NCBI RefSeq assembly: GCF_037023735.1
Contig: NZ_CP146069.1
Location: 1,777,501-1,841,500 of the forward strand
Length of the DNA stretch: 64,000 nucleotides
Reading direction: 5' to 3'
Source: Roseovarius sp. S88
Lineage (GTDB): Bacteria > Pseudomonadota > Alphaproteobacteria > Rhodobacterales > Rhodobacteraceae
How positions within the stretch are numbered: the stretch's first letter is position 1; each line of letters begins with the position of its first letter. The translations under genes were made by a program, and so were the position numbers. Under the pieces are notes generated by a model. It did no database searches. It was not told the origin of the DNA and worked only from the letters and a program-made list of their open reading frames with translations. Positions 17,977-27,353 of this stretch are shown one piece after another.

Positions 17977-18177
17977 GGGAGATGACCGAGGAGGTGGCGT
18001 TGTGGCAAATGGCGGCTTTGAGCTCTTAGCGGAACAGAACTTAAAGCCGTGCGATGGCCAGACCGCGGGATTGCGATCGCGCGGCGGGCCTGCGGCCCTT
18101 GATTCCGCGCGAGGATGCTCAACGGCAGCAAAGTCCGCAATTCAGGCTTCAAGCAGCAATAGGTCTTATTGCATCAT

Positions 18178-20193
18178 TCAAAGCAACGACTTCACCTTCT
18201 CCGCCACCGCCTCAGGCGTGATGCCGAACTTCTCGTAGAGCACATCGGCCGGGGCGGACGCGCCAAAGCCATGCATGCCGATGAAACCGGATTTCTCGCG
18301 TTTGCCGCGTTCGCCGTAAAGCCAGCGGTCCCAGCCAAAGCGGATGGCCGCTTCGACAGCGACCCGCACTGGGCCACCGGGCAGGACTTTGCGGCGGTAG
18401 GCCTCGTCCTGCTCTTCGAAAAGCTCCCAGCAGGGCATGGAGACGACGCGCGTGCCAATTCCCTCGGCTTGCAGCAGATCGCGCGCTTTCATGGCAATCT
18501 CGACCTCAGACCCTGTGGCCATGAGGAGTGCCTGCCGTTTGCCGTCGGCATCGGCCAGCACATAGGCGCCCTGGGCGGTGAGGTTGCGTTGTTTGTGCTC
18601 GGTGCGCTGCGTCGGCAGGCCCTGACGCGTGAGGGACAGCACGGAAGGTGTTGATTTTGAGGACAAAGCCAGCTCCCAGGACTCCGCCGTTTCCACCGTA
18701 TCACAAGGGCGGAAAACCATCGTGTTGGGCGTCGCCCGGCTGATCGCCAGATGCTCAACCGGCTGGTGCGTCGGGCCGTCTTCGCCCAGACCGATGCTGT
18801 CATGGGTCATGACAAACACCGTGGGCACTTTCATCAGCGCGGCCAAGCGCATGGAGGGACGCGCGTAATCGGTGAAACACATGAACGTGCCGCCATAGGG
18901 TTTGATCCCGCCATGCAGGGCCATGCCGTTCATCGCTGCGGCCATGCCGTGTTCGCGGATGCCGTAATGGATGTAGCGCCCCTTGCGGTTGCCCTCATCA
19001 AAGACAGTCATGTCTTTCGACTTGGTGTTGTTGGAGCCAGACAAATCCGCAGAGCCGCCAATGGTTTCGGCCATGATCGGATTGACCACGTCGAGCACCA
19101 TTTCGCTGGATTTTCGGGTGGCAACCTTGGGCTGCTCTTCGGAAATCTGCTTTTTCAGCGCGCGGATGCGCGAGGGCAGGGACTTTGGCACGTCCCCGGC
19201 CATAACCCGGGCAAATTCGGCCTGACGGCGCTCAGATTGCTCGGACAGTCGGGCGGCCCAGGCCGCATGATCCGTAGCGCCGCGCGTGCCGATGGCTTCC
19301 CAAGCGGATTTTATATCAGCGGGCACCTCAAAGGGGCCACCGCTCCAGCCATAGGCGTCTTTTGCGGCCTTCAACTGATCCGGGTCAGTCAATGCACCAT
19401 GGCCCTTGGAGGTGTCCTGTGCCGCATGGCCCAAGGCGATATGCGTTTTACAAGCGATCATTGTCGGGCGGCGGCCTGTTTTAGCTTTGGTCAACGCTGC
19501 ATCAATGGCCTCCGGATCGTGTCCGTCGCATTCGAGAACCTGCCAGCCTGACGCTCGGAAGCGTTTGACCTGATCGGTGCGGTCAGCAAGCTCAACCGTG
19601 CCATCAATGGTGATGTTGTTGTTGTCCCAAAGCACAATCAGTTTGCCGAGGCCCAGACGACCGGCAAGCCCAATGGCCTCTTGGCTGATACCTTCCATCA
19701 AACACCCGTCTCCGGCCATGACATAGGTGTAGTGATCCACCAGTTTCTTGCCAAACCGTGCCCGCAGCGCTTCCTCGGCGATGGCAAAGCCAACGGAGTT
19801 GGAAATCCCTTGTCCCAGTGGGCCTGTCGTGGTTTCAATCCCGTCATGCAGGAAATTCTCAGGATGACCTGCCGTGATTGAGCCCCATTGCCGGAAGTTT
19901 TTGATCTGATCGAGCGTCATGCCCGGGCTACCAGTGAGGTAGAGCAGCGAATAGACCAGCATCGAGCCATGCCCCGCCGACAAGATAAAGCGATCTCGGT
20001 CCGGCCATTGCGGCGCGCTTGCGTCGAACCTCAGGTGCTTTTCAAAAAGCACTGTGGCCACATCGGCCATGCCCATCGGGGCACCGGAGTGGCCGGAATT
20101 TGCGGCATGCACGGCATCCAATGTCAGGGCGCGGATGGCGGTGGCTTTTTTCCAATGATCGGGGTTTGCAGAGCGCAGGGCGGCAATATCCAC
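18178..20193 (-). CDS. tkt: Transketolase
   Basis: A thiamine-diphosphate enzyme of the pentose phosphate pathway, transferring two-carbon units between sugar phosphates. The 671-residue length is typical. Motifs are [12 protein letters not shown] near residue 30, the TPP-binding [13 protein letters not shown] near residue 160, and the transition-region [20 protein letters not shown] near residue 465. The gene starts with GTG ([14 protein letters not shown]), preceded by AAGGAAG; upstream in-frame codons lack homology. It lies upstream of gap in the same orientation but separated by 419 bp with separate regulatory signals. Confidence 0.95.
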   Translation of the reverse strand: MDIAALRSANPDHWKKATAIRALTLDAVHAANSGHSGAPMGMADVATVLFEKHLRFDASAPQWPDRDRFILSAGHGSMLVYSLLYLTGSPGMTLDQIKNFRQWGSITAGHPENFLHDGIETTTGPLGQGISNSVGFAIAEEALRARFGKKLVDHYTYVMAGDGCLMEGISQEAIGLAGRLGLGKLIVLWDNNNITIDGTVELADRTDQVKRFRASGWQVLECDGHDPEAIDAALTKAKTGRRPTMIACKTHIALGHAAQDTSKGHGALTDPDQLKAAKDAYGWSGGPFEVPADIKSAWEAIGTRGATDHAAWAARLSEQSERRQAEFARVMAGDVPKSLPSRIRALKKQISEEQPKVATRKSSEMVLDVVNPIMAETIGGSADLSGSNNTKSKDMTVFDEGNRKGRYIHYGIREHGMAAAMNGMALHGGIKPYGGTFMCFTDYARPSMRLAALMKVPTVFVMTHDSIGLGEDGPTHQPVEHLAISRATPNTMVFRPCDTVETAESWELALSSKSTPSVLSLTRQGLPTQRTEHKQRNLTAQGAYVLADADGKRQALLMATGSEVEIAMKARDLLQAEGIGTRVVSMPCWELFEEQDEAYRRKVLPGGPVRVAVEAAIRFGWDRWLYGERGKREKSGFIGMHGFGASAPADVLYEKFGITPEAVAEKVKSLL

Positions 20194-20387
20194 GGGGCAG
20201 CTTCCTTTGGGGCTAGGTTCTGTTGGGCAGGTGCATATCAGCCCACTCTCAAAGATCAAGCGCGTCCGGCCTGCGATTTGCATCGGGGGGCGCATTTTAC
20301 ATACCCTTTGGCTAAAGTAACCTTCAATTAGGCACCCAAACGATTCGCGATGAGTTTGATGCCGCATGACGACAGGGACAGAGGAAT

Positions 20388-20885
20388 ATGAGCGAAATCG
20401 AAGAGTATCAGCGCAGGATCAGTGCCGCGTTGGACCGTATTGGGGGGCAACTGGATGCGCGGAGCGACACAGGCGATGCACAGGTCGCCGCAGAGCTGCA
20501 GCAGGCTCTGGATGATGAAAAACTGGCCAATGAACAGCTGGAAGAACGAGTAAAGTCTCTGAAAGATAGCAAAGAAGCCCTGCTGTTGGAACTGGATCAG
20601 GTGCGTGAGCAAAGCACACAAGCGCTTGCTAAACTGGATCGCCAGTTACAATCCCTGCGTCAGGCCAATGAGCAACTTAGACAAAATAACACCGCGTTGC
20701 GGATTGCTAATTCCGAAGGCGTGGGTGAGCCGCATTTGATCAACAAATCCATGATGGCCGAGTTGGAAAGCCTGCGGGCTGGTCGGGACGCTGAGCGGGC
20801 TGAAACCGTTGCGGTGATGGACGAGCTTCAAGCCTTGATCGACGGTGCATCTGATGCGGGTGCCAATGAGCAGGAGAATGCGTAA
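20388..20885 (+). CDS. Coiled-coil protein preceding zapA
   Basis: A 165-residue cytoplasmic protein dominated by a coiled coil from about residue 35 to 105 (heptads rich in L, E, Q and N). No enzyme motif is present. It is translationally coupled to zapA (TAATG overlap), so a role with ZapA in Z-ring assembly is a reasonable inference. A run of six G at 20442-20447 is in frame here. GAGG precedes the start. Confidence 0.8.
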   Translation: MSEIEEYQRRISAALDRIGGQLDARSDTGDAQVAAELQQALDDEKLANEQLEERVKSLKDSKEALLLELDQVREQSTQALAKLDRQLQSLRQANEQLRQNNTALRIANSEGVGEPHLINKSMMAELESLRAGRDAERAETVAVMDELQALIDGASDAGANEQENA

Positions 20886-21271
20886 TGCCAGAAGTTGATG
20901 TGGAAATTGGCGGTCGCAAGTTTGAAGTCGCCTGTCAGGAAGGTGAGGAACACTATCTGCGGGCGGCAGCCGCGATGCTCGACGAAGAGGCAAGTCTTTT
21001 GACAGCGCAGATTGGGCGCATTCCAGAAGCGCGTATGTTGCTGATGGCGGGATTGATGTTGGCTGATAAAACCGCAGGCGTGCAGGACAAGCTGCGCGAA
21101 TCTGAGGACAAAATGACTGAGAAAGAAGCCGAGCTTGACCAATTGCGCAATGCTCAACCTGGTGAGGTTCAGCGCATCGAAGTTCCTGTCATACCTCAGG
21201 CCGCTTTGGCAGCACTCGATTCTCTTGCCAAACGAGCCGAAGCGCTGGCGGAACGCGCCGAATCTTCTTAA
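20885..21271 (+). CDS. zapA: Cell division protein ZapA
   Basis: A 128-residue FtsZ-associated protein. The N-terminal domain ([29 protein letters not shown]) is the conserved ZapA head, and residues 65-128 form the coiled-coil tail. It is longer than the E. coli protein (109 residues), with an alanine-rich C-terminus. Its ATG overlaps the TAA of the upstream coiled-coil gene, making a two-gene unit. Confidence 0.88.
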   Translation: MPEVDVEIGGRKFEVACQEGEEHYLRAAAAMLDEEASLLTAQIGRIPEARMLLMAGLMLADKTAGVQDKLRESEDKMTEKEAELDQLRNAQPGEVQRIEVPVIPQAALAALDSLAKRAEALAERAESS

Positions 21272-21294
21272 GGATACGCGCCTAAGTCGCTGTT

Positions 21295-21327
21295 AAAAAA
21301 GAACTCCGGCGCAACATCTGCGCCGGA
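21295..21327 (-). terminator. Terminator between zapA and mtkB
   Basis: A perfect 9-bp stem (TCCGGCGCA / TGCGCCGGA) with a 5-nt loop. On the minus strand it is followed by a T-run (positions 21300-21295), so it ends mtkAB. It may also serve zapA on the plus strand, with a weaker ACTTT tail. Confidence 0.8.
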
Positions 21328-21358
21328 ACTTTGCATGATTGCGCTTGGGAAGAGGAAG

Positions 21359-22240
21359 TCAGGCAACCATCTTTTCGACCGCATCACCAAACGAAGACGG
21401 TGTAGGGACAATGGTCACACCGGCCTCTTGCAGGATGTCGACCTTTTCTTGTGCGGATTCGCCAAAGGCTGACACGATGGCCCCGGCGTGGCCCATACGC
21501 CGGCCTTTGGGGGCCGAAAGACCCGCAATATAGGCCGCGACCGGTTTGCTCATGTGATCCCGAATGTATTCAGCGGCTTCGGCCTCTTGCGGGCCGCCAA
21601 TCTCACCGACCAGAACCACGGCATCTGTGTCAGGATCGGCCTCGAACAGTTCCAGAATATCCTTGAAGCTTGATCCATTAATCGGATCCCCGCCGATGCC
21701 GATGGAGGATGACACGCCAATGCCGCGCTCACTCATCTGGCTGGCCGCCTCATATCCTAGCGTGCCTGAGCGTCCAACGATGCCCACGCGACCAGGCTTG
21801 TAGATATGCGGCGGCATCAGACCGGCAAAGCCTTCGCCCGGTGTAATGATGCCCGCACAGTTGGGACCGATGAGGCGCATGCGCTTTTCTTCTTTGTAGC
21901 GGCGCATGTAGCGTTTGACGTGGATCATGTCCTGCGCCGGGATGCCATCGGCGATGCAAACACATGTTTTGATACCCGCGTCCGCAGCCTCCATGATGCT
22001 ATCGGCAGCAAAGGGAGGGGGCACAAAGCTGACCACAAGGTCCGCACCCGTTTCAGCCACAGCGCCTTTGACGGTGTTAAACACAGGCAGACCCAGATGT
22101 TTGCTACCGCCTTTGCCCGGTGTCACGCCGCCCACGACATTGGTGCCGTGATTGATCATGTCCTGGGTGTGAAAGCTTCCGATGCGGCCGGTGATGCCGG
22201 TGACCAAGACCTTGGTTTCTTTGTTGATGAGAATAGCCAT
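21359..22240 (-). CDS. mtkB: Malate-CoA ligase (malate thiokinase) alpha subunit
   Basis: With MtkA, it makes malyl-CoA from malate, CoA and ATP in the serine cycle. The 293-residue protein has the CoA-ligase alpha fold: [14 protein letters not shown] near residue 15, [13 protein letters not shown] near residue 125, [14 protein letters not shown], and [11 protein letters not shown], where the active-site His that is phosphorylated lies. It matches my memory of methylotroph MtkB better than SucD. The adjacent sgaA and gyaR genes support the serine-cycle reading; succinate-CoA ligase cannot be wholly excluded. Its ATG overlaps the mtkA stop (TGATG). Confidence 0.88.
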   Translation of the reverse strand: MAILINKETKVLVTGITGRIGSFHTQDMINHGTNVVGGVTPGKGGSKHLGLPVFNTVKGAVAETGADLVVSFVPPPFAADSIMEAADAGIKTCVCIADGIPAQDMIHVKRYMRRYKEEKRMRLIGPNCAGIITPGEGFAGLMPPHIYKPGRVGIVGRSGTLGYEAASQMSERGIGVSSSIGIGGDPINGSSFKDILELFEADPDTDAVVLVGEIGGPQEAEAAEYIRDHMSKPVAAYIAGLSAPKGRRMGHAGAIVSAFGESAQEKVDILQEAGVTIVPTPSSFGDAVEKMVA

Positions 22241-23424
22241 CAGCTTGCCTCCGCCATTTGAGTTGCGCGCCATGCTGTGACGACTTTGTCCGCGGCCTCG
22301 GCCAACGAATTCGCTGTTTCGATGTTCAGGCCACTTTCTTCGAGCAGCTTGAGACCTTCTTCGACATTTGTGCCCGAGAGACGCACCACCAAAGGCATTT
22401 TCAGATCAAGCTCCTTGACCGCGAGGATCACCCCCTCGGCGATCCAGTCGCAGCGGTTGATGCCTGCAAAAATGTTCACAAGGATGGCTTCAACATTGGG
22501 ATCATTGAGCACCGCCTTGAAGGATTTCAGAACCCGCTCAGGGCTCGCTCCGCCGCCAACATCGAGGAAGTTGGCAGGTTCCCCACCGGCCATCTTGATC
22601 ATGTCGAGCGTCGCCATGGCCAGGCCCGCGCCATTCACGATGCAGCCAATTTCACCTTCAAGGCCGATGTAGTTCAGGCCGCGATCACCGGCATAGGTTT
22701 CGCGTGGATCTTCCTGGCTTTTGTCGCGCAGCTCGGAAATTTTGGGGTGTCGGTAAAGCGCATTGGTGTCAAAACTCACCTTGGCATCAAGCGCCACGAT
22801 CTCATTGCTGGTGGTCACAACGAGCGGGTTGATCTCAACCATGTTGGCGTCCATCTCAGACATCATCTGATAACAACCCATGATAGTCTTGCTCGCCTGC
22901 GCGATGAGTTGTGGTTCGAGCCCAAGGGAGAACGCAATCTCACGTGCCTGGAAGGCCTGCATGCCCACGGCCGGGTCAACGACAGACCGAATGATCGAGT
23001 CAGGCTCTTCGGCAGAAATCTCTTCAATCTCCATGCCACCTTCAGCAGAGGCGACCACAACCACGCGTTCCAATTTGCGGTCCATCACGAAGCCCAGGTA
23101 AATTTCCTGCGCAATATCCGTGGCCTCCTCGATATAAAGGCGGCTGACCATCTTGCCTTGAGGTCCGGTTTGATGCGTCACAAGTTTGCGGCCAAGCATC
23201 CATTGTGCGGCATCCCAAATCTCTTCTTCGCTTTTGCAGATGCGAACACCGCCCGCCTTGCCGCGGGCACCTGAATGGATTTGCGCTTTGACCACCCAAG
23301 AGTCGCCCGAAAGTTCGGAGCAGCGATACACAGCTTGTTCTGGGCTATATGCAATGCCCCCGCGCGGAATATTAACGCCGAATTTGCTGAGCAGTTTCTT
23401 GGCCTGGTATTCGTGGATATCCAT
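22240..23424 (-). CDS. mtkA: Malate-CoA ligase (malate thiokinase) beta subunit
   Basis: The ATP-grasp subunit of malate thiokinase. The 394-residue protein begins [12 protein letters not shown], has the [14 protein letters not shown] nucleotide region near residue 45, MVEINPLVV near residue 205, [20 protein letters not shown] near residue 260, and [15 protein letters not shown] near residue 325. The [10 protein letters not shown] form is that of MtkA rather than typical SucC (ITRCD). The ATG has GGGAGG upstream. Two tandem copies of an operator-like motif and two long palindromes lie upstream, so the operon has its own complex promoter. Confidence 0.88.
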   Translation of the reverse strand: MDIHEYQAKKLLSKFGVNIPRGGIAYSPEQAVYRCSELSGDSWVVKAQIHSGARGKAGGVRICKSEEEIWDAAQWMLGRKLVTHQTGPQGKMVSRLYIEEATDIAQEIYLGFVMDRKLERVVVVASAEGGMEIEEISAEEPDSIIRSVVDPAVGMQAFQAREIAFSLGLEPQLIAQASKTIMGCYQMMSEMDANMVEINPLVVTTSNEIVALDAKVSFDTNALYRHPKISELRDKSQEDPRETYAGDRGLNYIGLEGEIGCIVNGAGLAMATLDMIKMAGGEPANFLDVGGGASPERVLKSFKAVLNDPNVEAILVNIFAGINRCDWIAEGVILAVKELDLKMPLVVRLSGTNVEEGLKLLEESGLNIETANSLAEAADKVVTAWRATQMAEAS

Positions 23425-23494
23425 CAAAAGGATCCTCCCTTAAAGTGTCTAAGCTTATCGTGGGGGAAAGTAGTTCTTTTCGCTATGTCCCTGC

Positions 23495-23534
23495 GGGTAA
23501 GAAATTACGCACCGCGGGTAGGCGCGGGCTACCC
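23495..23534. promoter_or_regulatory. Two tandem GGGTA-type operator candidates before mtkA
   Basis: The site at 23516-23534 reads GGGTAG-N7-CTACCC and matches the sgaA-upstream site in both 6-bp arms and in total length (19 bp). A weaker copy begins at 23495 (GGGTAAGAAATTAC), spaced 21 bp from the first, two helical turns. They lie 71-111 bp upstream of the mtkA start. Confidence 0.55.
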
Positions 23535-23624
23535 GTTGAACGGTTTTCTGGATGCAATGGGATGCGGAGGTGTGGATTTTCTTATTAAAGTCATAGTGTT
23601 TTGGCTACATGTCGTTTCACAGGG

Positions 23625-23671
23625 ATGTGGAATTTTGCAAAATTCCACATTGGAAAATTGCAATTTTCCAA
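23625..23671. promoter_or_regulatory. Two abutting perfect palindromes upstream of mtkA
   Basis: A 26-bp perfect palindrome (23625-23650; centre ATTTTGCAAAAT) overlaps by one base a 22-bp perfect palindrome (23650-23671; TTGGAAAATTG and its complement). They are AT-rich, lie 200-250 bp before mtkA and just after the stop of the 75-residue gene, and have no T-run suited to termination on the minus strand. They look like protein-binding sites, or the weak end of the preceding gene. Confidence 0.5.
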
Positions 23672-23693
23672 TTCCTTTGCGGCAAACACGCTT

Positions 23694-23921
23694 CTACAAA
23701 ATGCGGCGTATCGGTTCGCGGTTACAAAAAATGACTAGCTGGCCGGCATTCTCGACCGCTTGAAATCCGCGACGCTCAAGCTCTCGCAGGAATGTAGCCC
23801 GACCAACATAACGTTCGATATCTCGTACGCTCCGCCTGATCACGCTTCCATCGCGCGCGGCCTTTGCGGCAAAGATGCCTGCCATCCAATGTTCAGGCGT
23901 AATCGTGCCATTTTGTGTCAT
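23694..23921 (-). CDS. Conserved small cytoplasmic protein, unknown function
   Basis: A 75-residue basic protein (RRSVRDIERYVGRATFLRELERRGFQAV). It has the size and helix content of a small DNA- or RNA-associated protein and includes no membrane segment. I recall similar short ORFs in Rhodobacterales genomes, sometimes mis-annotated as an anthranilate-pathway enzyme; there is no support for that here. It lies between gyaR and mtkA in the same direction, 34 bp below gyaR. Confidence 0.6.
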   Translation of the reverse strand: MTQNGTITPEHWMAGIFAAKAARDGSVIRRSVRDIERYVGRATFLRELERRGFQAVENAGQLVIFCNREPIRRIL

Positions 23922-23955
23922 GGCCCGATACTTGATCTCTTTTGTTAAGACCGAG

Positions 23956-24939
23956 TTAATCCTGGCCCGGCGTTACCAGATCCCCGGGACGCTCACCTTT
24001 CAGGAACGCTTCCAAGTTATCGATGGCGCGATGGCCCATGGCTTCGCGCGTGCCATCCGTGGCACTTCCCAGATGCGGGGCCAGAACAATATTGTCATAG
24101 GTTAGAAAGCGCGGATCAAGCGCAGGTTCATTGTGATACACATCCAGTCCCGCCGCAGACAGTTTACCACTGTCGAGCGCATCAAAGAGCGCATCTTCAT
24201 CCACCACATCGCCGCGCGCTGAATTCACTAGGATCGCGCCGGGTTTCAAAGCGCCGAACACATCGGCGTTGATCATTTTGTAGGTGTCAGCACCGCCAGG
24301 ACAGTGCAGGGACAGGAAATCGGATTGCGCTGCAACCTCCGTCATCGAGCCCAACTGTTCCGCATTGCCGTTGGCCGCCTTGATGTCGTCTGGCACGTTC
24401 CACGCATCCTGAAACACCACGCGCATGCCAAACCCGTTATGCGCCCGGCGCGCCATCGCTTGACCGATACGGCCAAAGCCAATGATACCAAGCGTGGCCC
24501 CGGTGACCTTCTTGCCGATCATATGCGTGGGCCGCCAGCCTTTCCAGCCACCAGCCCGTGTTTCACGCTCACCTTCGCCGATACGGCGGGCGGCGGCAAA
24601 CATCAGGCCCATCGCCAAGTCAGCAGTGCAATCAGTGAGCACATCAGGCGTGTTGGTGACCGCGATACCATTGGCGTGCGCCGCATCGATATCAATGTGA
24701 TTGAAACCTACGCCGTAATTGGCAAAGATCTTCAGCTTGCCTTTCGCGGCCGGGTAAAACTCCGCCGGAATTTTATCCGAGACGGTGGGCATGATCACGT
24801 CATAGGTTTCTGCCGCGGCCATCCATTCATCGTGGCTCATGGACGTGTCGGGATTGCGCAGCGTCACTTCGCCAAGCCCGGCCTGCTCAAGACGGCTCTC
24901 TGCCGCCTTGGGCCAGGCCCTGGTCACCAAAATTTTCAT
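23956..24939 (-). CDS. gyaR: Hydroxypyruvate/glyoxylate reductase (2-hydroxyacid dehydrogenase)
   Basis: A D-isomer-specific 2-hydroxyacid dehydrogenase of 327 residues, in context most likely reducing hydroxypyruvate to glycerate in the serine cycle. Marks are the NAD-binding GIIGFGRIGQAMARRA near residue 150, the substrate arginine in NSARGDVVDEDAL, the acidic partner in DVYHNEPALDP, and the catalytic histidine in LAPHLGSATDGTREAM. AGGAAG precedes the ATG. It follows sgaA by 15 bp, so the two form an operon that converts serine plus glyoxylate to glycerate plus glycine. Confidence 0.88.
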   Translation of the reverse strand: MKILVTRAWPKAAESRLEQAGLGEVTLRNPDTSMSHDEWMAAAETYDVIMPTVSDKIPAEFYPAAKGKLKIFANYGVGFNHIDIDAAHANGIAVTNTPDVLTDCTADLAMGLMFAAARRIGEGERETRAGGWKGWRPTHMIGKKVTGATLGIIGFGRIGQAMARRAHNGFGMRVVFQDAWNVPDDIKAANGNAEQLGSMTEVAAQSDFLSLHCPGGADTYKMINADVFGALKPGAILVNSARGDVVDEDALFDALDSGKLSAAGLDVYHNEPALDPRFLTYDNIVLAPHLGSATDGTREAMGHRAIDNLEAFLKGERPGDLVTPGQD

Positions 24940-24954
24940 TTATCTTCCTGTCCT

Positions 24955-26166
24955 TCAGGCCGCTTTTACGACCGGCGCATTCACATTGGGTGTGGTCGCA
25001 CGGAACTGTGCCTGTGCCGCGGCCACTCCGGACCCTGGCTCAATTTTTGCACCGGCGTCAACCAATGCCATCTCCGCCGCTGAAATCGCGCCGCACAGCA
25101 TGACCGGATTGAGAGACCCCAGATGTCCGATGCGGAAGGCTTTGCCCATCAGTTTGTTGAGACCTGTGCCTAACGACGTTTGGTACTTGTAATAGGCTGT
25201 CGAGATCACGTCGCGTGCGTCCACACCCTCAGGCGCGTAAATCGCCGAAACGGTGTCCGAGTGCCACTCGGGACCGCGTGCCACCAATTCACATCCATCC
25301 CAAGCGTCCACAGCGGCGCGAACGCCTTCTGCCAAGCGCTTGTGACGCGCCCAGATGCTTTCCATGCCCGTTTCCAGCATCATGTCCAGCGAACAGCGCA
25401 AGCCGCGCAGGAGTTGGGTCGCTGGTGTGTATGGGAAATACCCGGTGTCATTCAGCTTGATCATGTCTTCAAAGCTGAAATAGCAGCGCGCCATGCCAGC
25501 ATCGGCCAGAGCCTTGTTCGCGGCAAGTGCCTTTTCCGAAGCGCCAAGAATGCCAAGACCTGCAGGAAGCATGAAGCCTTTCTGAGAGCCGGAGACGGCA
25601 AGGTCCACGCCCCATTTGTCCATCTCAAATTCAATTGAGGCAATGGAGCTAACGCCATCAACAAACAGCATCGCTGGGTGGTCAGCGGCATCCAGCGCCT
25701 TTCGCACGCCTTCTATGTCTGACGTCACGCCTGTGGCGGTTTCGTTTTGCGTCGCAAACACAGCTTTGATTTTGTGCTCTTTGTCATCAGCAAGATGCGT
25801 CGCATAGTCTTCGATCGGTACACCTTTGCCCCATTCGACGTCGATCAATTCGACATCAAGGCCCAGACGCTCGGCCATATCGACCCAGAGAAGAGAAAAC
25901 TGACCAAACCGAGACATAAGAACCTTGTCGCCGGCCTGCAGTGTGTTCTGAATCGCCGATTCCCAGGCACCGGTGCCGGAAGAGGGAAACACGAAGATCC
26001 GACCTGTCTCCATGCGGTAGGCCTTTTTGAGATCAGTCAGCAGACCTTGGACAAAATCCGGGAAGTCCGGAGCGCGCATGTCTTCCATGGGCAGGTTCAT
26101 CGCCTGACGCACAGGCTCAGGCACATTGGTGGGCCCAGGAATGTAAAGGTGCTGAAATCCGTTCAT
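24955..26166 (-). CDS. sgaA: Serine-glyoxylate aminotransferase
   Basis: A PLP enzyme converting serine and glyoxylate to hydroxypyruvate and glycine. The 403-residue protein begins HLYIPGPTNVPEPVRQAM, the class V aminotransferase start, and has the PLP lysine in SGSQKGFMLPAGLG near residue 200. It lacks an obvious targeting signal and is cytoplasmic. It is the first gene of the sgaA-gyaR operon. GGAGCG precedes the ATG. A perfect-armed 19-bp inverted repeat lies 103-121 bp upstream, in the interval shared with the divergent LuxR-type regulator. Confidence 0.92.
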   Translation of the reverse strand: MNGFQHLYIPGPTNVPEPVRQAMNLPMEDMRAPDFPDFVQGLLTDLKKAYRMETGRIFVFPSSGTGAWESAIQNTLQAGDKVLMSRFGQFSLLWVDMAERLGLDVELIDVEWGKGVPIEDYATHLADDKEHKIKAVFATQNETATGVTSDIEGVRKALDAADHPAMLFVDGVSSIASIEFEMDKWGVDLAVSGSQKGFMLPAGLGILGASEKALAANKALADAGMARCYFSFEDMIKLNDTGYFPYTPATQLLRGLRCSLDMMLETGMESIWARHKRLAEGVRAAVDAWDGCELVARGPEWHSDTVSAIYAPEGVDARDVISTAYYKYQTSLGTGLNKLMGKAFRIGHLGSLNPVMLCGAISAAEMALVDAGAKIEPGSGVAAAQAQFRATTPNVNAPVVKAA

Positions 26167-26268
26167 CGTCGTCGCGCTCCATAATCAGTCTCGTTGATCG
26201 ACGGAGCTAACATGCAATTTTCGTCTGAAAAGAGGGTTTTTTCGTCAAAGCGCCCGAAACTGCCCGAA

Positions 26269-26287
26269 GGGTAGGTAATTCCTACCC
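26269..26287. promoter_or_regulatory. GGGTAGGTAATTCCTACCC operator candidate before sgaA
   Basis: A 19-bp inverted repeat with perfect 7-bp arms in the sgaA/LuxR divergent region. The same GGGTAG-N7-CTACCC layout recurs before mtkA at 23516. Confidence 0.6.
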
Positions 26288-26436
26288 GCAAGGGTGAGAA
26301 AAAGCCGCGAAATCCCAGTCGGCATACTTTTGTATGCGGAATTTTCTTTTGATTTCATCGGGTTCTGATGCTCTAGTGTCGTAAAGCATACCATCTGAAA
26401 CTGGGCAGATGGCTATAGTCGAAAGAGAGATTCGGT

Positions 26437-27102
26437 ATGAAAATTGCCCGGGATATGATGGCATTGGCTCAAAACCCTCCCATTCCGACAGATGACCTGC
26501 CGCATGTGATTGTGGCGGACCGCCAATTGATTGTGTGTCAGGGAATCGGGTCTCTTGTGGCGCAGATTGCCGAGGTGGAGCTTGGTGAATACGCAACCGA
26601 CAAGGCCAGTCTCAAGGCGTTGCTGTCGAGGGCAAGGGGTAAGACAATCCTCATTCTCGGTGTACGTCTGGCGGATGGGGATTTGACGCACGTGCTTGAT
26701 ATGGTGCGCAAGGACCATCCGGAGGTAATGGTTGTCGTGGTGGCCGAAGACAGTGAATTCGCGTTTATCCGCACAGCGATCAAGTCCGGGGCCAATTCAG
26801 TGTGCATGATGGGGCAGGTTCTCACCAGCCTGCCGCGCATTTTGGGCAAGCTGATCGAGGGCCATTCAATTGTGCCTACGGATATCTTGCGTAAGCTGAC
26901 GTCCGAAGCGGCGGATACCCTGTCGCGGCGCGAGCATGAGATCCTCGGGCTTTTGGGCGATGGACTGACGAATTTCCAGATTTCCGCACGGCTGGGGCTG
27001 AGCGAGAATACGGTGAAATACTACCTCAAAGCGATCTATCAGAAGCTTGAAGTGAACTCCCGCGGGGCCGCGATTGCGAAATATGTAGCCGGGAACTATT
27101 GA
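26437..27102 (+). CDS. LuxR/FixJ-type regulator with a degenerate receiver domain
   Basis: A 221-residue protein: residues 20-140 resemble a receiver domain, residues 155-220 are a LuxR-type helix-turn-helix ([36 protein letters not shown]). The usual phospho-acceptor aspartate at the end of strand 3 is replaced ([13 protein letters not shown] has Gly), and no histidine kinase is adjacent, so it probably works without phosphorylation. It is divergent from sgaA and sits beside the serine-cycle genes; regulation of these is inferred. A CCATCTG/CAGATGG hairpin lies in its leader 25 nt before the ATG. Confidence 0.82.
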   Translation: MKIARDMMALAQNPPIPTDDLPHVIVADRQLIVCQGIGSLVAQIAEVELGEYATDKASLKALLSRARGKTILILGVRLADGDLTHVLDMVRKDHPEVMVVVVAEDSEFAFIRTAIKSGANSVCMMGQVLTSLPRILGKLIEGHSIVPTDILRKLTSEAADTLSRREHEILGLLGDGLTNFQISARLGLSENTVKYYLKAIYQKLEVNSRGAAIAKYVAGNY

Positions 27103-27353
27103 GTAACCGTTACGCGCGAACCTTGTCCACCGAAGCCTCAAAAAGATCAGGCGCATGAATAGACTGCACAGATTGTGGCAAGGAGCTGGCACCACGTCGG
27201 AGCGTTTCCCAAAAAACATGCGGAACAGATGTTCGCAAAAGCCGCGAAACGCCCCGGATTGACAGATTTTACACTGTGCGCGAGCAATCTTAGTTTTTCG
27301 CGACTTGCGCGGTATTGCTCGCTCTGCGCAGGCATAAGAAGACATTTTGACGC

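Larger units (their letters stand above)
17759..18177. other. Intergenic region between transketolase and the second gap gene
   Basis: This 419-bp stretch holds the gap promoter region with a palindromic operator candidate, a hairpin repeat at 17951-17976, and a small GCAATA/TATTGC hairpin just after the transketolase stop (18156-18172). No convincing coding sequence or RNA gene was seen on either strand. Confidence 0.6.

Noticed and set aside
17186..18238. Open frame of 350 codons on the plus strand opposite the second gap gene
   Set aside because: It is antisense to conserved GAPDH sequence and continues through the intergenic region without domain similarity.
21272..21358. 6S RNA gene downstream of zapA
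   Set aside because: The interval to mtkB is only 87 bp and is largely occupied by a terminator hairpin, too short for a 6S RNA.
21359..23424. Reading mtkBA as succinate-CoA ligase sucDC
   Set aside because: The beta subunit has [10 protein letters not shown] and the alpha subunit the methylotroph-type segments, and sgaA and gyaR lie next door. No 2-oxoglutarate dehydrogenase or malate dehydrogenase gene accompanies them.
27103..27113. GTAACCGTTAC as another gap-type operator
   Set aside because: It lies just behind the LuxR-type gene, with no gene starting downstream on either strand.
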